64,000 bases of DNA from Lepturacanthus savala. Its lineage: Eukaryota; Chordata; Actinopteri; Scombriformes; Trichiuridae. A program made the position numbers and the translations under genes. The stretch's first letter is position 1, and each line of letters starts with the position of its first letter. Under the pieces are notes generated by a model, which was not told the origin of the DNA, did no database searches, and saw nothing but the letters and a program-made list of their open reading frames with translations. The DNA lies in assembly GCA_030544235.1 (NCBI GenBank), contig CM060465.1, positions 32,557,488-32,621,487 on the forward strand, read 5' to 3'. Positions 1 to 10,078 of this stretch are shown one piece after another.

Positions 1-25
1 AAGGATCAACAACATTTATTTCACG
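1..25 (+). CDS. fbln1: possible 3' end of fibulin-1 exon 1 (signal-peptide region)
   Basis: The window opens with 25 bases followed by a consensus donor (GTGAGT at 26-31). If this is exonic it ends in phase 1, which is exactly what exon 2 needs, and reads KDQQHLFHG before the next exon's AEQISIDDCC. An exon ending here would hold the tail of the signal peptide. Only eight complete codons are visible and they are not strongly hydrophobic, so this could be chance. Confidence 0.3.
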
Positions 26-622
26 GTGAGTTTCGTTTTCTCTCTTTTTTTCTCTTGTGGGGAGGGGGGTGGGACTTTATCGTTAATAGCAATTTGGCGC
101 TCTGATCACGGTTTGAGCCGAAGACCAAAAAAAAAAAAGTCCATGGAGATGATCTGCCAAAGCTATTTCACGTTTGGCAGATCACGCAGACCGCAGGCGA
201 GTGAATGTACATGATGTGATTGCGACGGCTGATTGTTTACAGAGTTTGGGGCATTCCACACTCTCTAATCCACATGAATAAACAGCCACATCACCACAGA
301 GTTGGTCACGGTCCAGTCCAAAAAAAAAAAAAAGCCTCTCTTCTGTCTACAACAACATGTCCATCATTCATTGTCTTTGGCAAAAAAATGCCTACAGGCC
401 CATTAAAAATTGCCAGAATTTAGTTTTTCCATCTTTTTAGAAGAACACTATGCAACTTGCCTTCGAGGGACAATTGCAACATCCTTTTTTTTTTGTTTGG
501 GTTAGATTTATTTTTTCCAAATTTAATCAGCGTAACTCAATTAATTAGCAAAAAGACAGCGTGCCAGCAAGAGAAATGGAGTCATTTTTGCTTTGTCTAG
601 TCTTAGGAAAATGTGTCAGCCA

Positions 623-672
<50 letters not shown>

Positions 673-861
673 GCAGGTGTGGTGACATGTCTGGGGCCTA
701 AGCAGCTTCAGTTTGTGGTTATGCAGAGGAGCGGTGGTGTTGGTTTTCCTCTTTGCGGCAAAGCAGTGAAGACTGATGTACACGAATCCACCTCACGCCA
801 CCACTTCACCTGAGTGCACATGCAAAAAAAATAAACATTTCCTTGTTTCTGATATCACTAG
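26..861 (+). other. putative intron 1 of fbln1
   Basis: No coding potential. It holds A-rich runs (127-138, 320-332), a T-rich stretch near 485-516 and a long (GT)n microsatellite. The polypyrimidine tract and TAG acceptor of exon 2 close it at 861. Confidence 0.45.
625..670 (+). repeat. (GT)23 microsatellite
   Basis: Uninterrupted GT dinucleotides for 46 bp inside intron 1, likely polymorphic. Confidence 0.97.
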
Positions 862-961
862 GAGCAGAGCAGATCTCCATCGATGACTGCTGTAAAGATG
901 GCCAGAAGCACGCCAACGACTGTGCATCCCTGCCTCTCATCTCTGAGTCAACCACATGCAG
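862..961 (+). CDS. fbln1: fibulin-1 exon 2: anaphylatoxin-like module 1
   Basis: The acceptor AG is at 860-861 and the donor GTATCT at 962. The exon starts in phase 1 and ends in phase 2. It reads AEQISIDDCCKDG, then a Cys-spaced stretch ending ESTTC and the first two bases of an Arg codon. The adjacent Cys pair followed by isolated Cys residues is the start of the fibulin-1 anaphylatoxin repeat and aligns with human (EACCADGH...ESKECR). The ATG at 843 is intronic and is not a start. Confidence 0.9.
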
Positions 962-1099
962 GTATCTGTCTCTCTCAGTGCTAATCTCTACACCAGCAGG
1001 ATCTGCTTTAGGCCGCTGGCTTATTCACATCGAAAAGTCATTAACTTGACTTGAATGAGACTTGAATGATTCGATACGTACATACATGTCAGGGTTGAA

Positions 1100-1703
1100 A
1101 ATCATAATAATCTAAATAAAATGACTCTTTCTGGGAGGGTTTGTCTTCACCATGTTCTCAGGAGGAAGGGACAGGAAGTTGATGACGTCATGTGACAGGA
1201 AGCACTTGGAAACTTAAATTAAGTTGTCTACTATCGTGTCATTAGAAAAAAAACCTGTATGAGTAACATTGAGATTTTTATTTTTTAGTATAAAATGACA
1301 GTCATAGACTTAAAGGCTTATAGGCTTTAATGGGTTTAAACCAGATTTTTCATAGATTTCATGCATATAATTATATCAATTGAGTCAATTACAATCAGGT
1401 TACGTATGTATTTTTTCCATTTTGTACTATTTTCTTTGCAGAAAATGGCATTTTAATGGCTGTTATACTAAAGTTATACTAAATCATAATAATCTGAATA
1501 AAATGACCTGTTTCTGGGAGGGTTTGTCTTCTCCATGTTCTCAGGAGGAAGTTATTGATGTCATGTGACAGGAAACACTTGGAAGCTTACATTATTTGCT
1601 TAAAATCTTTTGTCTAAGTTGTCTGCTCTCATGAGAAAAAAAAGCTGTATGAGTAACATTTCGATATTTTATTTTAAGTATAAAATGACAGTCATAGACT
1701 TAT
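1100..1703 (+). repeat. diverged direct duplication, about 220 bp units
   Basis: 1100-1317 and 1485-1703 share long blocks in the same order: CATAATAATCT-AATAAAATGA, TTTCTGGGAGGGTTTGTCTTC, CCATGTTCTCAGGAGGAAG, GATG-CGTCATGTGACAGGAA, CTGTATGAGTAACATT and GTATAAAATGACAGTCATAG. The units lie about 385 bp apart start to start, with AT-rich sequence between. Confidence 0.85.
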
Positions 1704-2166
1704 TATCCCGCCGTAGTTACCTTTTTCCATCTTCACCGCAGAAGCTCCTCGCAGTATTGACCTCGAGGGATTTGGCCTCTCACCGCATATGAATGGGAAA
1801 TATCTGTAGGCTCTTAATGTGAGATTGCTTTACCTTACTCCTATAAATCCCTCCGGCCACATTATTCACTTCACGTGAGAGCAGGAAACACTAATGGTGA
1901 TGGGATAATGACGGGTCTGCTGGTAACCCTAGAAGGTGAGCTGCCATAGGTTCGGTGCCCATAAGCCCGGGGGGAGATCTAGTCGAACGCTGATGGCAAA
2001 CACATTTACCATAGCCACCCTAAGTGATCCCAAATTTGTCTAAATTATAGTGTGAGGGGATAGAGAGGAAAAGGGCAGAGGTTTTGTGGGGGGAGCAGGG
2101 TGTATTTTGGGGCAGAGGGGGGGTCAGCAGAGGGGCTATTTCGAAACCCAGGAAATACCTTAGAGG

Positions 2167-2293
2167 TGAAACGTAGAGGGAGGATGGAGAGAGAGAGAGG
2201 CAATAACAGGAAATCTGAACGATTACTTCAGACACCGAAAGGGAAAAAAAAAGAAGAGAGAGGAGAGAGAAAAGAGAAAAGAAAAACAGGAGT
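2167..2293 (+). repeat. purine-rich (GA) tract
   Basis: The + strand is dominated by GAGA/GGAGG/AAAGA runs, densest at 2180-2200 and 2238-2285. Low-complexity; several apparent reading frames across it are compositional artefacts. Confidence 0.75.
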
Positions 2294-3389
2294 GTGACTG
2301 TGCCCTTAAAAGGTTGTGCTGAGGAGGTGCACGAGATCTACTGTAGTTTATGTGGAAAGAGGTTTCTGGTAAGCGTTGATAAAGAGGGCTTGTTGGAAAT
2401 GAGGGAGAAGAGAGGTGAGGGGGTGGAGGCTTTTTTTGTTTTTTTTTGCTTTGTCTTGTAAAAAACCTCAGTGAGGCTGATCCAGAGTAGACAGAATAAA
2501 ACCGCTGTTTAACTGATTGGAATCAAGACAGGCGAGTGTTAGACAATACAATGAAATCTGATGAAACCAAAACATAAAGTAACTGATAGTGTTTAATAAG
2601 GGAGCCCAGGCCTCTCACCAGATATTGCCTTTGGCGCTTGCACCGCATCCATTGTAAAATCTGGTGTTTTATGGAATTGTTTTCTCCTTCATACGGAGCA
2701 CAGAGGTCAAAGATGGTTGCAAAACCACTTGTACCAACATGTTGGTGCTTTAGCAATATATCGACCCCTGTATGTAACAATGTCATCACTCATTTCCAAG
2801 GAAAGAATTATGCTGATTGTGAAAACCTGTTTATCCTGGAGACGGCTATTCACACGTGTGCTCATCTTCAGGGAGCGGCTTTGTTTTAGTTGCACTGTTT
2901 GTCTCAAACAAAGCAAAAATAAGTGAGGACACACGGAGGTGGACAGATGTTCTGTTCATCTTGAGACCGGAGTGGCCCTGATGAAAATCCCCTGTTGAAT
3001 TACTACTAATAATTTGATAACATCAGGTGGTAAAAATATGAATATCATCAAATTATTGCCTTCAGAATGTACAAAAACCAACCATGGGTGAGTAATCCAT
3101 AGAAAAAGGTCATTTTGGAATTGAACTATCCCTTTAACCAGTAGTATATAATAATACAAAATAAAACAATAATAACTGTGAAGGAATGAGTAGTGATTGT
3201 ATAGTACTTTCCCAAAAAGCCAATAGTAAAGTAATCAAGTAGCAGTCATGCAGTGATTTGAATAGGCATTATGTAGTAATTATCAGTAGTAAAATGGGCC
3301 AGTTCTCTACTCATTACCATTGAAATAACTACATGAATCACTACATATTGCAATAGAAGAAGTAGTGAAATGGTAGTTGTTTTTGTAGA

Positions 3390-3923
3390 TACACTACTGT
3401 TCAAAAATTTGGGGTCATCCAGGCAATTTTGTGTTTTCCATGAAAAATCACACTTTTATTTACCACCATGAGTTGTAAAATTAATAGAAAATATAGTCAA
3501 GACATTGCCAAGGTTAGAAATAATGATTTGTGACCTCACAAATTTGATGCTAAAGATACGCAACCTCCTCAAAGGAAGGTCAATTTTTTAGCTTCTCTAA
3601 GCAGCTAAACTGTTTTCAGCTGTGCTAACATGTTAGCATCAAGGGTTTTCTAATCATCCATTAACCTTCTCATACAATGATCAAACACATTGTACCATTA
3701 GAACACTGGACTGATAGTTGCTGGAAATGGGCCTCTATACACCTATGTAGATATTGATGCACCAAAAACCAGACATTTGCAGCTAGAATAGTCATTTACC
3801 ACATTAGCAATGTATAGAGTGTATTTATGTTTAGTGTAAAGTTATCTTCAATGAACAAACAGTGCTTTTCTTTCAAAAATAAGGAAATTACTATGTGAAA
3901 CCAAACTTTTGAACGGTAGTGTT
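3390..3923 (+). mobile_element. Tc1/mariner-like MITE, copy 1
   Basis: The ends are CACTACTGTTCAAAAATTTG on the left and CAAACTTTTGAACGGTAGTG on the right, an imperfect terminal inverted repeat. A TA is present at the left edge (3390-3391); the right flank is TT, so the target duplication is eroded. It carries the family interior (GGTCATCCAGGCAATTTTGT, TTTCCATGAAAAATCACAC, GTGCTAACATGTTAGCATC, GCTGGAAATGGGCCTCTATA). There is no transposase reading frame, so it is non-autonomous. Same orientation as copy 4. Confidence 0.85.
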
Positions 3924-4256
3924 TTTCAATAGTTATTCATCAGTGTTTTTTGATAAGTAGCAATTTTCACTCGGGTCTAAAAACAACACAACAAAGCCCC
4001 CCTTCCTCCGGTTTAGAGATGTCAGCGTTGTGAAAATGCAATAAGCTTCCAGTGCCCTCAGCCGAATCCACACAGGACTTACTCAACTCGCTCATCCACG
4101 CGTTTCACTGTGACAACTCCTGAGATCCCCGTCAGGCTCGCCTCGGGCTCGTTTTAATGGGCTCCACTGGCAGAGTTTACCGAGGAGATTATTGTTAGTT
4201 GTGGAATGAATGCATCACCCGTGTTTTGCGTGTGTTTTTTTTCTTTTTTTTTACAG

Positions 4257-4386
4257 GATAGTGCAGGAGCAGTGCTGTGTGAAAGTGCACCAGGATAACA
4301 TGTGCACCTCTGGTATGAACATGGCCAAAGAACAAGGAGCCTGTGATTCTTTATTCGCCAACCCTTGTGAGACCAAGACTCCAAAG
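4257..4386 (+). CDS. fbln1: fibulin-1 exon 3: anaphylatoxin-like module 2
   Basis: The acceptor is TTTTTTACAG ending at 4256 and the donor GTGCGT begins at 4387. Its first base completes the Arg codon from exon 2; it then reads IVQEQCCVKVHQDNMCTSG and ends cleanly after CETKTPK (phase 0). Human has MVQEQCCHSQ at the same place. The exon is 130 bp, so skipping it would shift the frame. Confidence 0.94.
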
Positions 4387-4744
4387 GTGCGTTTGTACCC
4401 GTGAACCTATGTTATTTCTGTAAACAGGGACAAAAAAAGAGAAGGAACAGAACCGCATGCACCAAAAAAAAAAAAATTGCCCCCTCCCCTCAATCAATGT
4501 ACTGTACATCATTCCGCCGGACAGCCGGTTTGGAGGAGAATGATTGATGAGAGCAATCATGTGTGTGTGCACGTCACGTGCACCGCGAGGATGAGGCATG
4601 TCACTCCAGGGAGGAGTGGAGCTTGTTGCTGTCAGATAAATTCAGCTCTAGAATCTTTTGCAGGCTCGCATCCAAGCACTTATCAGCCCGTGTTTTTACG
4701 ATATTTCCTCAAATGGAGGCCTATTTACCTCAAGTGCTGAAAAA

Positions 4745-5030
4745 AAGGGTCTTCATCAAAAGGAAAAACAACACTCAGGCAGCTCTTCTAGTAGAAAAAC
4801 AAAGTTTACTAGGCCTTTATTGCTTGGATAATTCATTGAAAGAACAATAAAATCACTCGCACGGACACAAAACCGACATGTTTCGGAAAAACAGGCCTTC
4901 ATCAGGGCAGACAGAGTGCAAGCATTCACATTTGGTATAAAAAAGGTTAGCAGCATAATGGGTAGAGCCTCACAATGATCCAATCAGAAAAAGAGGCAGC
5001 AACATGCAGGTGTAGTAAACAGTGAAAAAC
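4745..5030 (-). repeat. probable retroelement fragment
   Basis: Contains CGACATGTTTCGGAAAAACA followed by GGCCTTCATCAGGGCAGACA, a sequence style that recurs in dispersed fish repeats. The family and strand are not certain. No reading frame survives. Confidence 0.4.
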
Positions 5031-5067
5031 ATACTACTATATATGATAAAAAAGATTAGATAGGATT

Positions 5068-5340
5068 GCATTCAACTTTATTATCATTACACATATATGA
5101 ATACAGAGTAACAAAGTACATACAATATGGACAGTATGTACAGATACGAGCATTTTGTACAGTTAAATGCAGTAAAGTGGGTTTAAGTTAGTAGTAATAT
5201 ACAGAAATATACAAATGTGCTATGAATATTATATATAGTAAGTAGTGAACAACTACAGTAAATGGATTATGAATTAGCAATAATATACAGAGAATATACT
5301 GATGTGCTATGAGCAAATATACAATGGGTTATGCTAATAC
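5068..5340 (-). repeat. dispersed AT-rich repeat with internal duplications
   Basis: Begins TTGCATTCAACTTTATTATC-ATTACACA, like the 3' portion of common fish SINE/LINE copies. It then has degenerate internal repeats of AATATACAGA-AATATAC and GATGTGCTATGA at 5203-5226 and 5280-5312. Family not assigned. Confidence 0.45.
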
Positions 5341-5345
5341 ACAGA

Positions 5346-5833
5346 TACACTAATGTTCAAAAGTTTAGGGTCACTTAGAAATTCCCTTATTTTTTAAAGA
5401 AAAGAGTTTTTTTTCAATGAAGGTAACTTTAAACTAATCAGAAATTCACTCTATACATCGCTAATGTGGTAAATGACTATTCTAGCTGCAAATGTCTGAT
5501 TTTTGGTGCATCGATATCTACATAGATGTATAGAGGCCCATTTCCAGCAACTATCAGTCAGGATGATTAGAAAACCCTTGATGCTAACATGTTAGCACAG
5601 ATGAAAACAGTTTAGCTGCTTAGAGAAGCTGGAAAACTGACCTTCCTTTGATGAAAAGCAAAGGTTGAAGAAAAGAATTCTTATTTCAAATAGAAATAAT
5701 TATTTCTAACCTTGTCAATATCTTGACTATATTTTTTATTCATTTTATAACTCATAATGGTAAATAAAAATGTGATTTTCCATGAAAAACACTAAATTGT
5801 CTGGGTGACCCCAAACATTTGGATGGTAGTGTA
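5346..5833 (-). mobile_element. Tc1/mariner-like MITE, copy 2 (inverted)
   Basis: TA at 5346-5347 and again at 5832-5833 bracket ends CACTAATGTTCAAAAGTTTA and ACATTTGGATGGTAGTG. The interior is the reverse complement of copy 1 (TAGAGGCCCATTTCCAGCAA, GATGCTAACATGTTAGCAC). No transposase. With copy 1 it forms an inverted pair around exon 3. Confidence 0.87.
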
Positions 5834-6189
5834 GATGAAAAAGAATCAACGACCTTGAATTCCTTCTGTTTGACAAGTATTTTTGCTCATTTATTAGTTT
5901 GAAATCCTACTAATCCTACTTCTGTTAAATCGTTGTTTCTGCATCATGACGTTAACAAGACCTCAACAGTTCCTGTGTTTATGTGAAATAAAAAGCCCAC
6001 ATATATAATCTTTTAATTTCCTGACTTTTACTGTGAAACATTTGCAGGCAAACCACATGTGATCTGTTGCTCTTTAACCAGGCGTCTGGATCCTACGTCT
6101 TCACAGCAACAAGCAGAGCAAACGTTAGCATTAGCGCTGACATTTCACTGCGGTGTCGTCCTGTGTCCCTCGAACAGCATTAGAAAAAG

Positions 6190-6400
6190 ATTTTTAAAGT
6201 GAAGCTGCTTTATTCGCTGTGTTTTAACTGGTTTTAATTACTGGGTCCATTTGTTTGTTCTGGAGAGCGAGGCCTCTAATTCGGCTCCCGGTGAAACCTC
6301 CTGAACATCTGGATCTTAAGTTATTAGAGAAACAAGCTGAGCTAATTTTAGCATCAACTCGCCATAAACCCACGTGCCTTATGACATCATCGCGCCATCT
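6190..6400 (+). repeat. dispersed fish repeat, copy A
   Basis: Shares with 19920-20300 the blocks GTTTTAACTGGTTTTAATTA-CTGGGTCCAT, TAATTCGGCTCC, CCTCCTGAACATCTGGATCT, AGCTGAGCTAATTTTAGC and TGACATCATCG. Family unknown. Confidence 0.65.
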
Positions 6401-7134
6401 TTTAGTAGGGAGCGATGTCTAGTGACAGAAAATTATCCATTTAACTGGCATTTACATTATATAACTGGCACCAGGAGTTTATTCACCTTAAATTTTTCCA
6501 TGTTTTTGGGGCTGGATTTATTTGTTTGTGTCGACCGTGTTGTCGGCCATTATTAAAGACCCAGATTTTAATGGAGAACCATTTTTTATTTGAGGAAAAA
6601 AGGTATTTCCTTTAAACCCAGATCTCTGTGTGCTCCTTTATTTTCACTACACACTACTCATCAGCACATCAGGAAGATGAATGCCTGGCAAATTGTGGAA
6701 AGAGTGTCTACAAATCATTTTCATGACAGGATCCTCTAATTGCCTGTGAGACAACTTGTCTTTACTTGATTGACTGCAAAGTGCAGGTGAATCATCAATA
6801 AATATGCTCAGGTAAGGTGAATAAACCATATTTCTACGGATGAATAGGATGGTTTTCACTTTGATTTGGACAAAAAATAATGGTCCAGATTTCAAGATTT
6901 GCACATCAGATGTTGGCTCTTGTTAGTGTTATCACAACTTCAAATAATAAAACCCAAAGACAAATGACATTTATGGGACCTTTAAGGAATAACGCTACAC
7001 AACTACCAAGAGTTGCAATATTTGTGAGAATTGTGTTCAGCCGTGCAGCCACCGTGACTGCACACACAGCCCATCACATTTTTCAGGTATATATCCTTTC
7101 CCCAAACTGCAACACAAACACACCCTACCCCCCA

Positions 7135-7160
7135 ACACACACACACACACATGCACACAC
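7135..7160 (+). repeat. short (CA)n tract
   Basis: CA dinucleotides at 7135-7150 and again after a TG interruption. Confidence 0.85.
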
Positions 7161-7249
7161 TGCACCTTTCAGTCTCCTCCCTGGCTGACATTACCAAGAT
7201 GCCATAATGATTGATCCAGTGTTCTTCAGCCAGAGGGGATGATGTCATC

Positions 7250-7500
7250 TCATCACTGTCTGTCTGTCCATCTTCCTTACCAGCTTCCTACCTTCCTTGT
7301 CCTGTCTATCTGTCTGTCTGCCTGTGTGTTTGTCAGTCGGTACCCCCATTCTCAATTAGCCTCCTTTTCTGTATGCCTGGTTGCCTGTCTGTCTGTCTGA
7401 ATACCTGTCTGTCTTCCCCCCATTCTCAATTAGCCTCCTTTTCTGTCTGTCTGTTTGATTGAGTGCTTGCTGCCTGTCTATCTCCTCCTCCTTCTCCTCA
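7250..7500 (+). repeat. pyrimidine-rich TGTC/CTGT tract with a 30-bp direct duplication
   Basis: Repeated CTGTCTGT units. CCCCCATTCTCAATTAGCCT plus ten more bases occurs identically at 7343-7372 and 7416-7445, so a roughly 73 bp unit is tandemly duplicated. Confidence 0.85.
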
Positions 7501-7718
7501 TCCATCAGTCTGAAAGTCCGTCTGATCTACCTACAGGATTTTTACCAACCAGCATTATCCTACAATCTACCATTTGTGTTGATACCTGCTACATTTAAGT
7601 CTTGATGAATCATTTTCTTCTCCTTTTTTTGTAAAATTTTAACAATGCATGTGTCGCTATATGCCTGTATTATGAAATGTGCACTGACGGTTATTGTGTT
7701 GTATTCTGTGTTCTGCAG

Positions 7719-7878
7719 ATGTGCTGTGACTGTTGTCTTCTGGGCCTGGCGGCTCAGGAGCAGGGACTACCCTGCGACCACAGCCTGGCAGTGGGTTACC
7801 AGTGCGGCCTGGTGTCCCGGGCGTGCTGCATGGACAGAGCCCCAGACAACCAGACCACACCCAAAGGACAAACTGAAT
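7719..7878 (+). CDS. fbln1: fibulin-1 exon 4: anaphylatoxin-like module 3 and linker
   Basis: The acceptor is TTCTGCAG ending at 7718; the donor GTGGGT begins at 7879. It reads MCCDCCLLGLAAQEQGLPCD and then VGYQCGLVSRACC, matching human CCHCCLLGRAAQ and VGYQCGQVFQACC. The tail DNQTTPKGQTE is a linker with an N-Q-T glycosylation sequon. The acidic EVEEEQED-type run of the human linker is absent. Starts in phase 0, ends in phase 1. Confidence 0.93.
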
Positions 7879-8471
7879 GTGGGTGGGGAACAGAAAAAAA
7901 GCATTACAGTGGGCTAAATGTATACTGTTAGTTATTAAACCATTAATTCTGAAAGTTGATTGAAAACATAACAGGAAATTAACGTTTAATTTCCTGAGAA
8001 TTTTTAAGGTTGAGGAGAAGAATAGGATTAGTTAGGAAATTAAAGGCCCACTGGTTATGTTAAGCATGAGCCCACATTGCCCCCTGGTGGATGCATGCGG
8101 TCATTACACTTAACTTCCACTGGAGGTTAAGAGTGATTACACTCAAAGGAGAAATTAATCTCACGAGCAGGTCTGGTTAAGTTTAGTAGATCATTATTTG
8201 TATAAAATAAAACAGATGAATCACAAAACTTTTAAAGGTCTCATATTTTACACATTTTTTCTGGGCTCTTTGCTATCACTATCAAAATATATTTGTGGTT
8301 TTAAGTTAACAAAAGTCATCTCAACATTCTTTGGTGGCATGCACTGTTCCCGCAAGCTGTGCATTTCTATGAAAAATTGTTGAATTGATATCGGAAATAG
8401 TTGATGAAAAAAGGACTCTTACTTATGATGTGAAATGTATGAATGAGCCTGTTTTTTTTCTTTTTTCACAG
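7879..8471 (+). other. intron 4 of fbln1
   Basis: A 593 bp AT-rich intron containing one copy of a dispersed TTAAAGGTC-TCATATT repeat (8232-8375) and a T-rich tract at the 3' splice site. Confidence 0.8.
8232..8375 (+). repeat. dispersed TTAAAGGTCYCATATT repeat, copy 1
   Basis: Shares TTAAAGGTC-CATAT, CTGGG, ATATTTGTGGTTTTAAG and TC-TCTCAA with 48219-48365. A shorter head of the same family is at 10799-10840. Confidence 0.7.
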
Positions 8472-8534
8472 TGCAAAACCGGGAACTAACCACAGAAAAT
8501 GGAGATAATTCTTTATTAACCAACCAGTGCAATG
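8472..8534 (+). CDS. fbln1: fibulin-1 exon 5: linker and first Cys of EGF1
   Basis: The acceptor TTTTTTCACAG ends at 8471; the donor GTATAG begins at 8535. This 63 bp exon completes a Leu codon, reads QNRELTTENGDNSLLTNQCN and ends with the first base of a Gly codon. It joins exon 4 phase 1 to exon 6 phase 1. The sequence is a low-conservation linker, so the exon is supported mainly by phase, splice sites and the need for the EGF1 first Cys. Confidence 0.82.
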
Positions 8535-8631
8535 GTATAGTATGCTGATCTAAAAAGAAACTTTTTTCCACTTAACATCTAATTGATTTAACAAAGTGAT
8601 CAATTTTGAACATGTTTGTGTGTTTTTTTAG

Positions 8632-8718
8632 GAAAATGTGCTCATCACTGTGTTGGTAATGACACGTGTTCCTGCTCCAAAGGCTACAAATTGAAACCGG
8701 ACGGAAAAAGCTGTGAGG
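8632..8718 (+). CDS. fbln1: fibulin-1 exon 6: EGF-like module 1 (non-calcium type)
   Basis: The acceptor GTTTTTTTAG ends at 8631; the donor GTAAGT begins at 8719. It reads KCAHHCVGNDTCSCSKGYKL and finishes KPDGKSCE. It lacks the D-x-[ND]-E calcium-binding start of the later modules, as the first EGF of human fibulin-1 does. It carries an N-D-T sequon inside the module. Confidence 0.94.
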
Positions 8719-8818
8719 GTAAGTGACCTCGTCCAGCGCTCGTCCACGTCTTATAATTTAAAAGGTTAATCAGAATTTATGGCGGCATATAAAGGAGCCT
8801 CTCCTCTTCTTTCTACAG

Positions 8819-8956
8819 ATATCAACGAGTGTTTGCTCGGAGCCAGCAACTGTCGGGCAGGGGAGCGCTGCATCAACACCGAGGGCTCCTTCCGCTGCCA
8901 GAGAGAGGTCAGCTGTGGGACTGGATATGAACTCACCGATAGCAACAACTGCAAAG
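8819..8956 (+). CDS. fbln1: fibulin-1 exon 7: calcium-binding EGF 2
   Basis: The acceptor TTTCTACAG ends at 8818; the donor GTCAGC begins at 8957. The 138 bp phase 1-1 exon encodes DINECLLGASNCRAGERCIN, then TEGSFRCQ and SCGTGYEL. DINEC plus the CxN-x4-[FY] hydroxylation-type motif (CINTEGSF) mark a cbEGF. Close to human VNECITGSHSC...CINTVGSFRCQ. Confidence 0.96.
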
Positions 8957-9940
8957 GTCAGCCACGTTGACCTCATGGCTTCTTGTGGGTTGAGTCGTGA
9001 TTTTCACACGTACTGACAGGCGTCTGTTAACCCTGGTGTTTGTTTCCTGTTAATAAGTGTTCTCGGTCAAATTTGAGAAGATTCATTATAAAACTGTACT
9101 ACTACATATACACTACCATTCAAAAGTTTGGGGTCACTTAGAAATTTCCTTATTTTTGAAAGAAAAGCACTGTTTTTTTCAATGAAGATAACTTTACACT
9201 AATCAGAAATACACTATATATTACTAATGTGGTAAATGACTATTCTAGCTGCAAATGTCTGGTTTTTGGTGCATCAATATCTACATAGGTGTATAGAGGC
9301 CCATTTCCAGCAACTATCACTCCAGTGTCCTAATTGTACAATGTGTTTGCTCATTGCATCAGAAGGTTAATGGATGATTAGAAAACCCTTGATGCTAACA
9401 TGTTAGCACAGCTGAAAACAGTTTAGCTGTTTAGAAAAGCTAGAAAACTGACCTGAGTATCTGAAGCATCACATTTGTGGGGTCACAACTCATTAATTCT
9501 AATCTTGTCAATGTCTTAACAACTCATGGTGGTAATTAAAAGTGTGACTTTTCACAGAAAACACAGAAAGTTTTGAACGGTCGTGTAACTTCCTGTGAAC
9601 ATTCCAAGTTTTGAACTTCTATTTGTTATTTATGGCCTGCATGTCTCATTGATCTCACATTAATTCTGGTTTCCTCCAGTCATTTCTCATGATCTGTATT
9701 TTTTGACCGGGAACACCAAAAGTGTACAAAAGTTGAATAAAACACAAAATTGTATGTAAATTAATACAATGTATTTTGTGTGCTGAAATCCTCTTTGTGG
9801 ACAAAGTCATGGAATTTTCAGTGAATCTGATCAGATTAACCACATATTTCAGAGACAAAAATATTTGAAACGGTCAGATTTGACCAGAAATGCAACTTGA
9901 TGGTTAAATGGCAAAACCGCTGTGATGTTTTTACCTCCAG
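8957..9940 (+). other. intron 7 of fbln1
   Basis: A 984 bp intron, about half of which is the Tc1/mariner-like MITE copy 3 (9109-9587). The remainder is AT-rich with no recognised feature. Confidence 0.8.
9109..9587 (-). mobile_element. Tc1/mariner-like MITE, copy 3
   Basis: TA at 9109-9110 and 9586-9587 flank CACTACCATTCAAAAGTTTG and TTTTGAACGGTCGTG. It contains GTCACTTAGAAATTTCCTTA, TTTGGTGCATCAATATCTAC and GATGCTAACATGTTAGCACA. No transposase frame. Same orientation as copy 2 and opposite to copies 1 and 4. Confidence 0.88.
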
Positions 9941-10078
9941 ACATCGACGAGTGCGAGGCTGGCATCCATAACTGCGGCCCGGAGTTCGACTGCCAAAACA
10001 CTCAGGGGTCGTTCCGTTGTATTCCCAAAGTCAAATGTGGGGCCGGCTTTATCCAGGACGCCCTGGGCAACTGCATCG
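9941..10078 (+). CDS. fbln1: fibulin-1 exon 8: calcium-binding EGF 3
   Basis: The acceptor TTACCTCCAG ends at 9940; the donor GTGAGC begins at 10079. It encodes DIDECEAGIHNCGPEFDCQN, then TQGSFRC and CGAGFIQDALGNCI. FIQDALGNCI is identical to human fibulin-1. The exon is 138 bp and phase 1-1, so it can be skipped without a frameshift. It is bracketed by inverted MITE copies 3 and 4. Confidence 0.96.

Larger units (their letters stand above)
962..4256 (+). other. intron 2 of fbln1
   Basis: A 3.3 kb intron with no exon recognised. It contains a diverged direct duplication of about 220 bp (1100-1317 and 1485-1703), a purine-rich tract (2167-2293), and a Tc1/mariner-like MITE (3390-3923). A pyrimidine-rich tract at 4235-4256 forms the acceptor of exon 3. 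The rest is AT-rich with no recognisable feature. Confidence 0.8.
4387..7718 (+). other. intron 3 of fbln1
   Basis: A 3.3 kb intron with LINE-like debris (4745-5030 and 5068-5340), an inverted Tc1/mariner-like MITE (5346-5833), a fish interspersed repeat (about 6190-6400), a CA tract, and a pyrimidine-rich TGTC/CTGT tract (7250-7500) before exon 4. No exon is recognised in it. Confidence 0.75.

Noticed and set aside
7003..7248. Cys/Val repeat frame on the reverse strand
   Set aside because: Product of the (CA)n tract at about 7135-7160.
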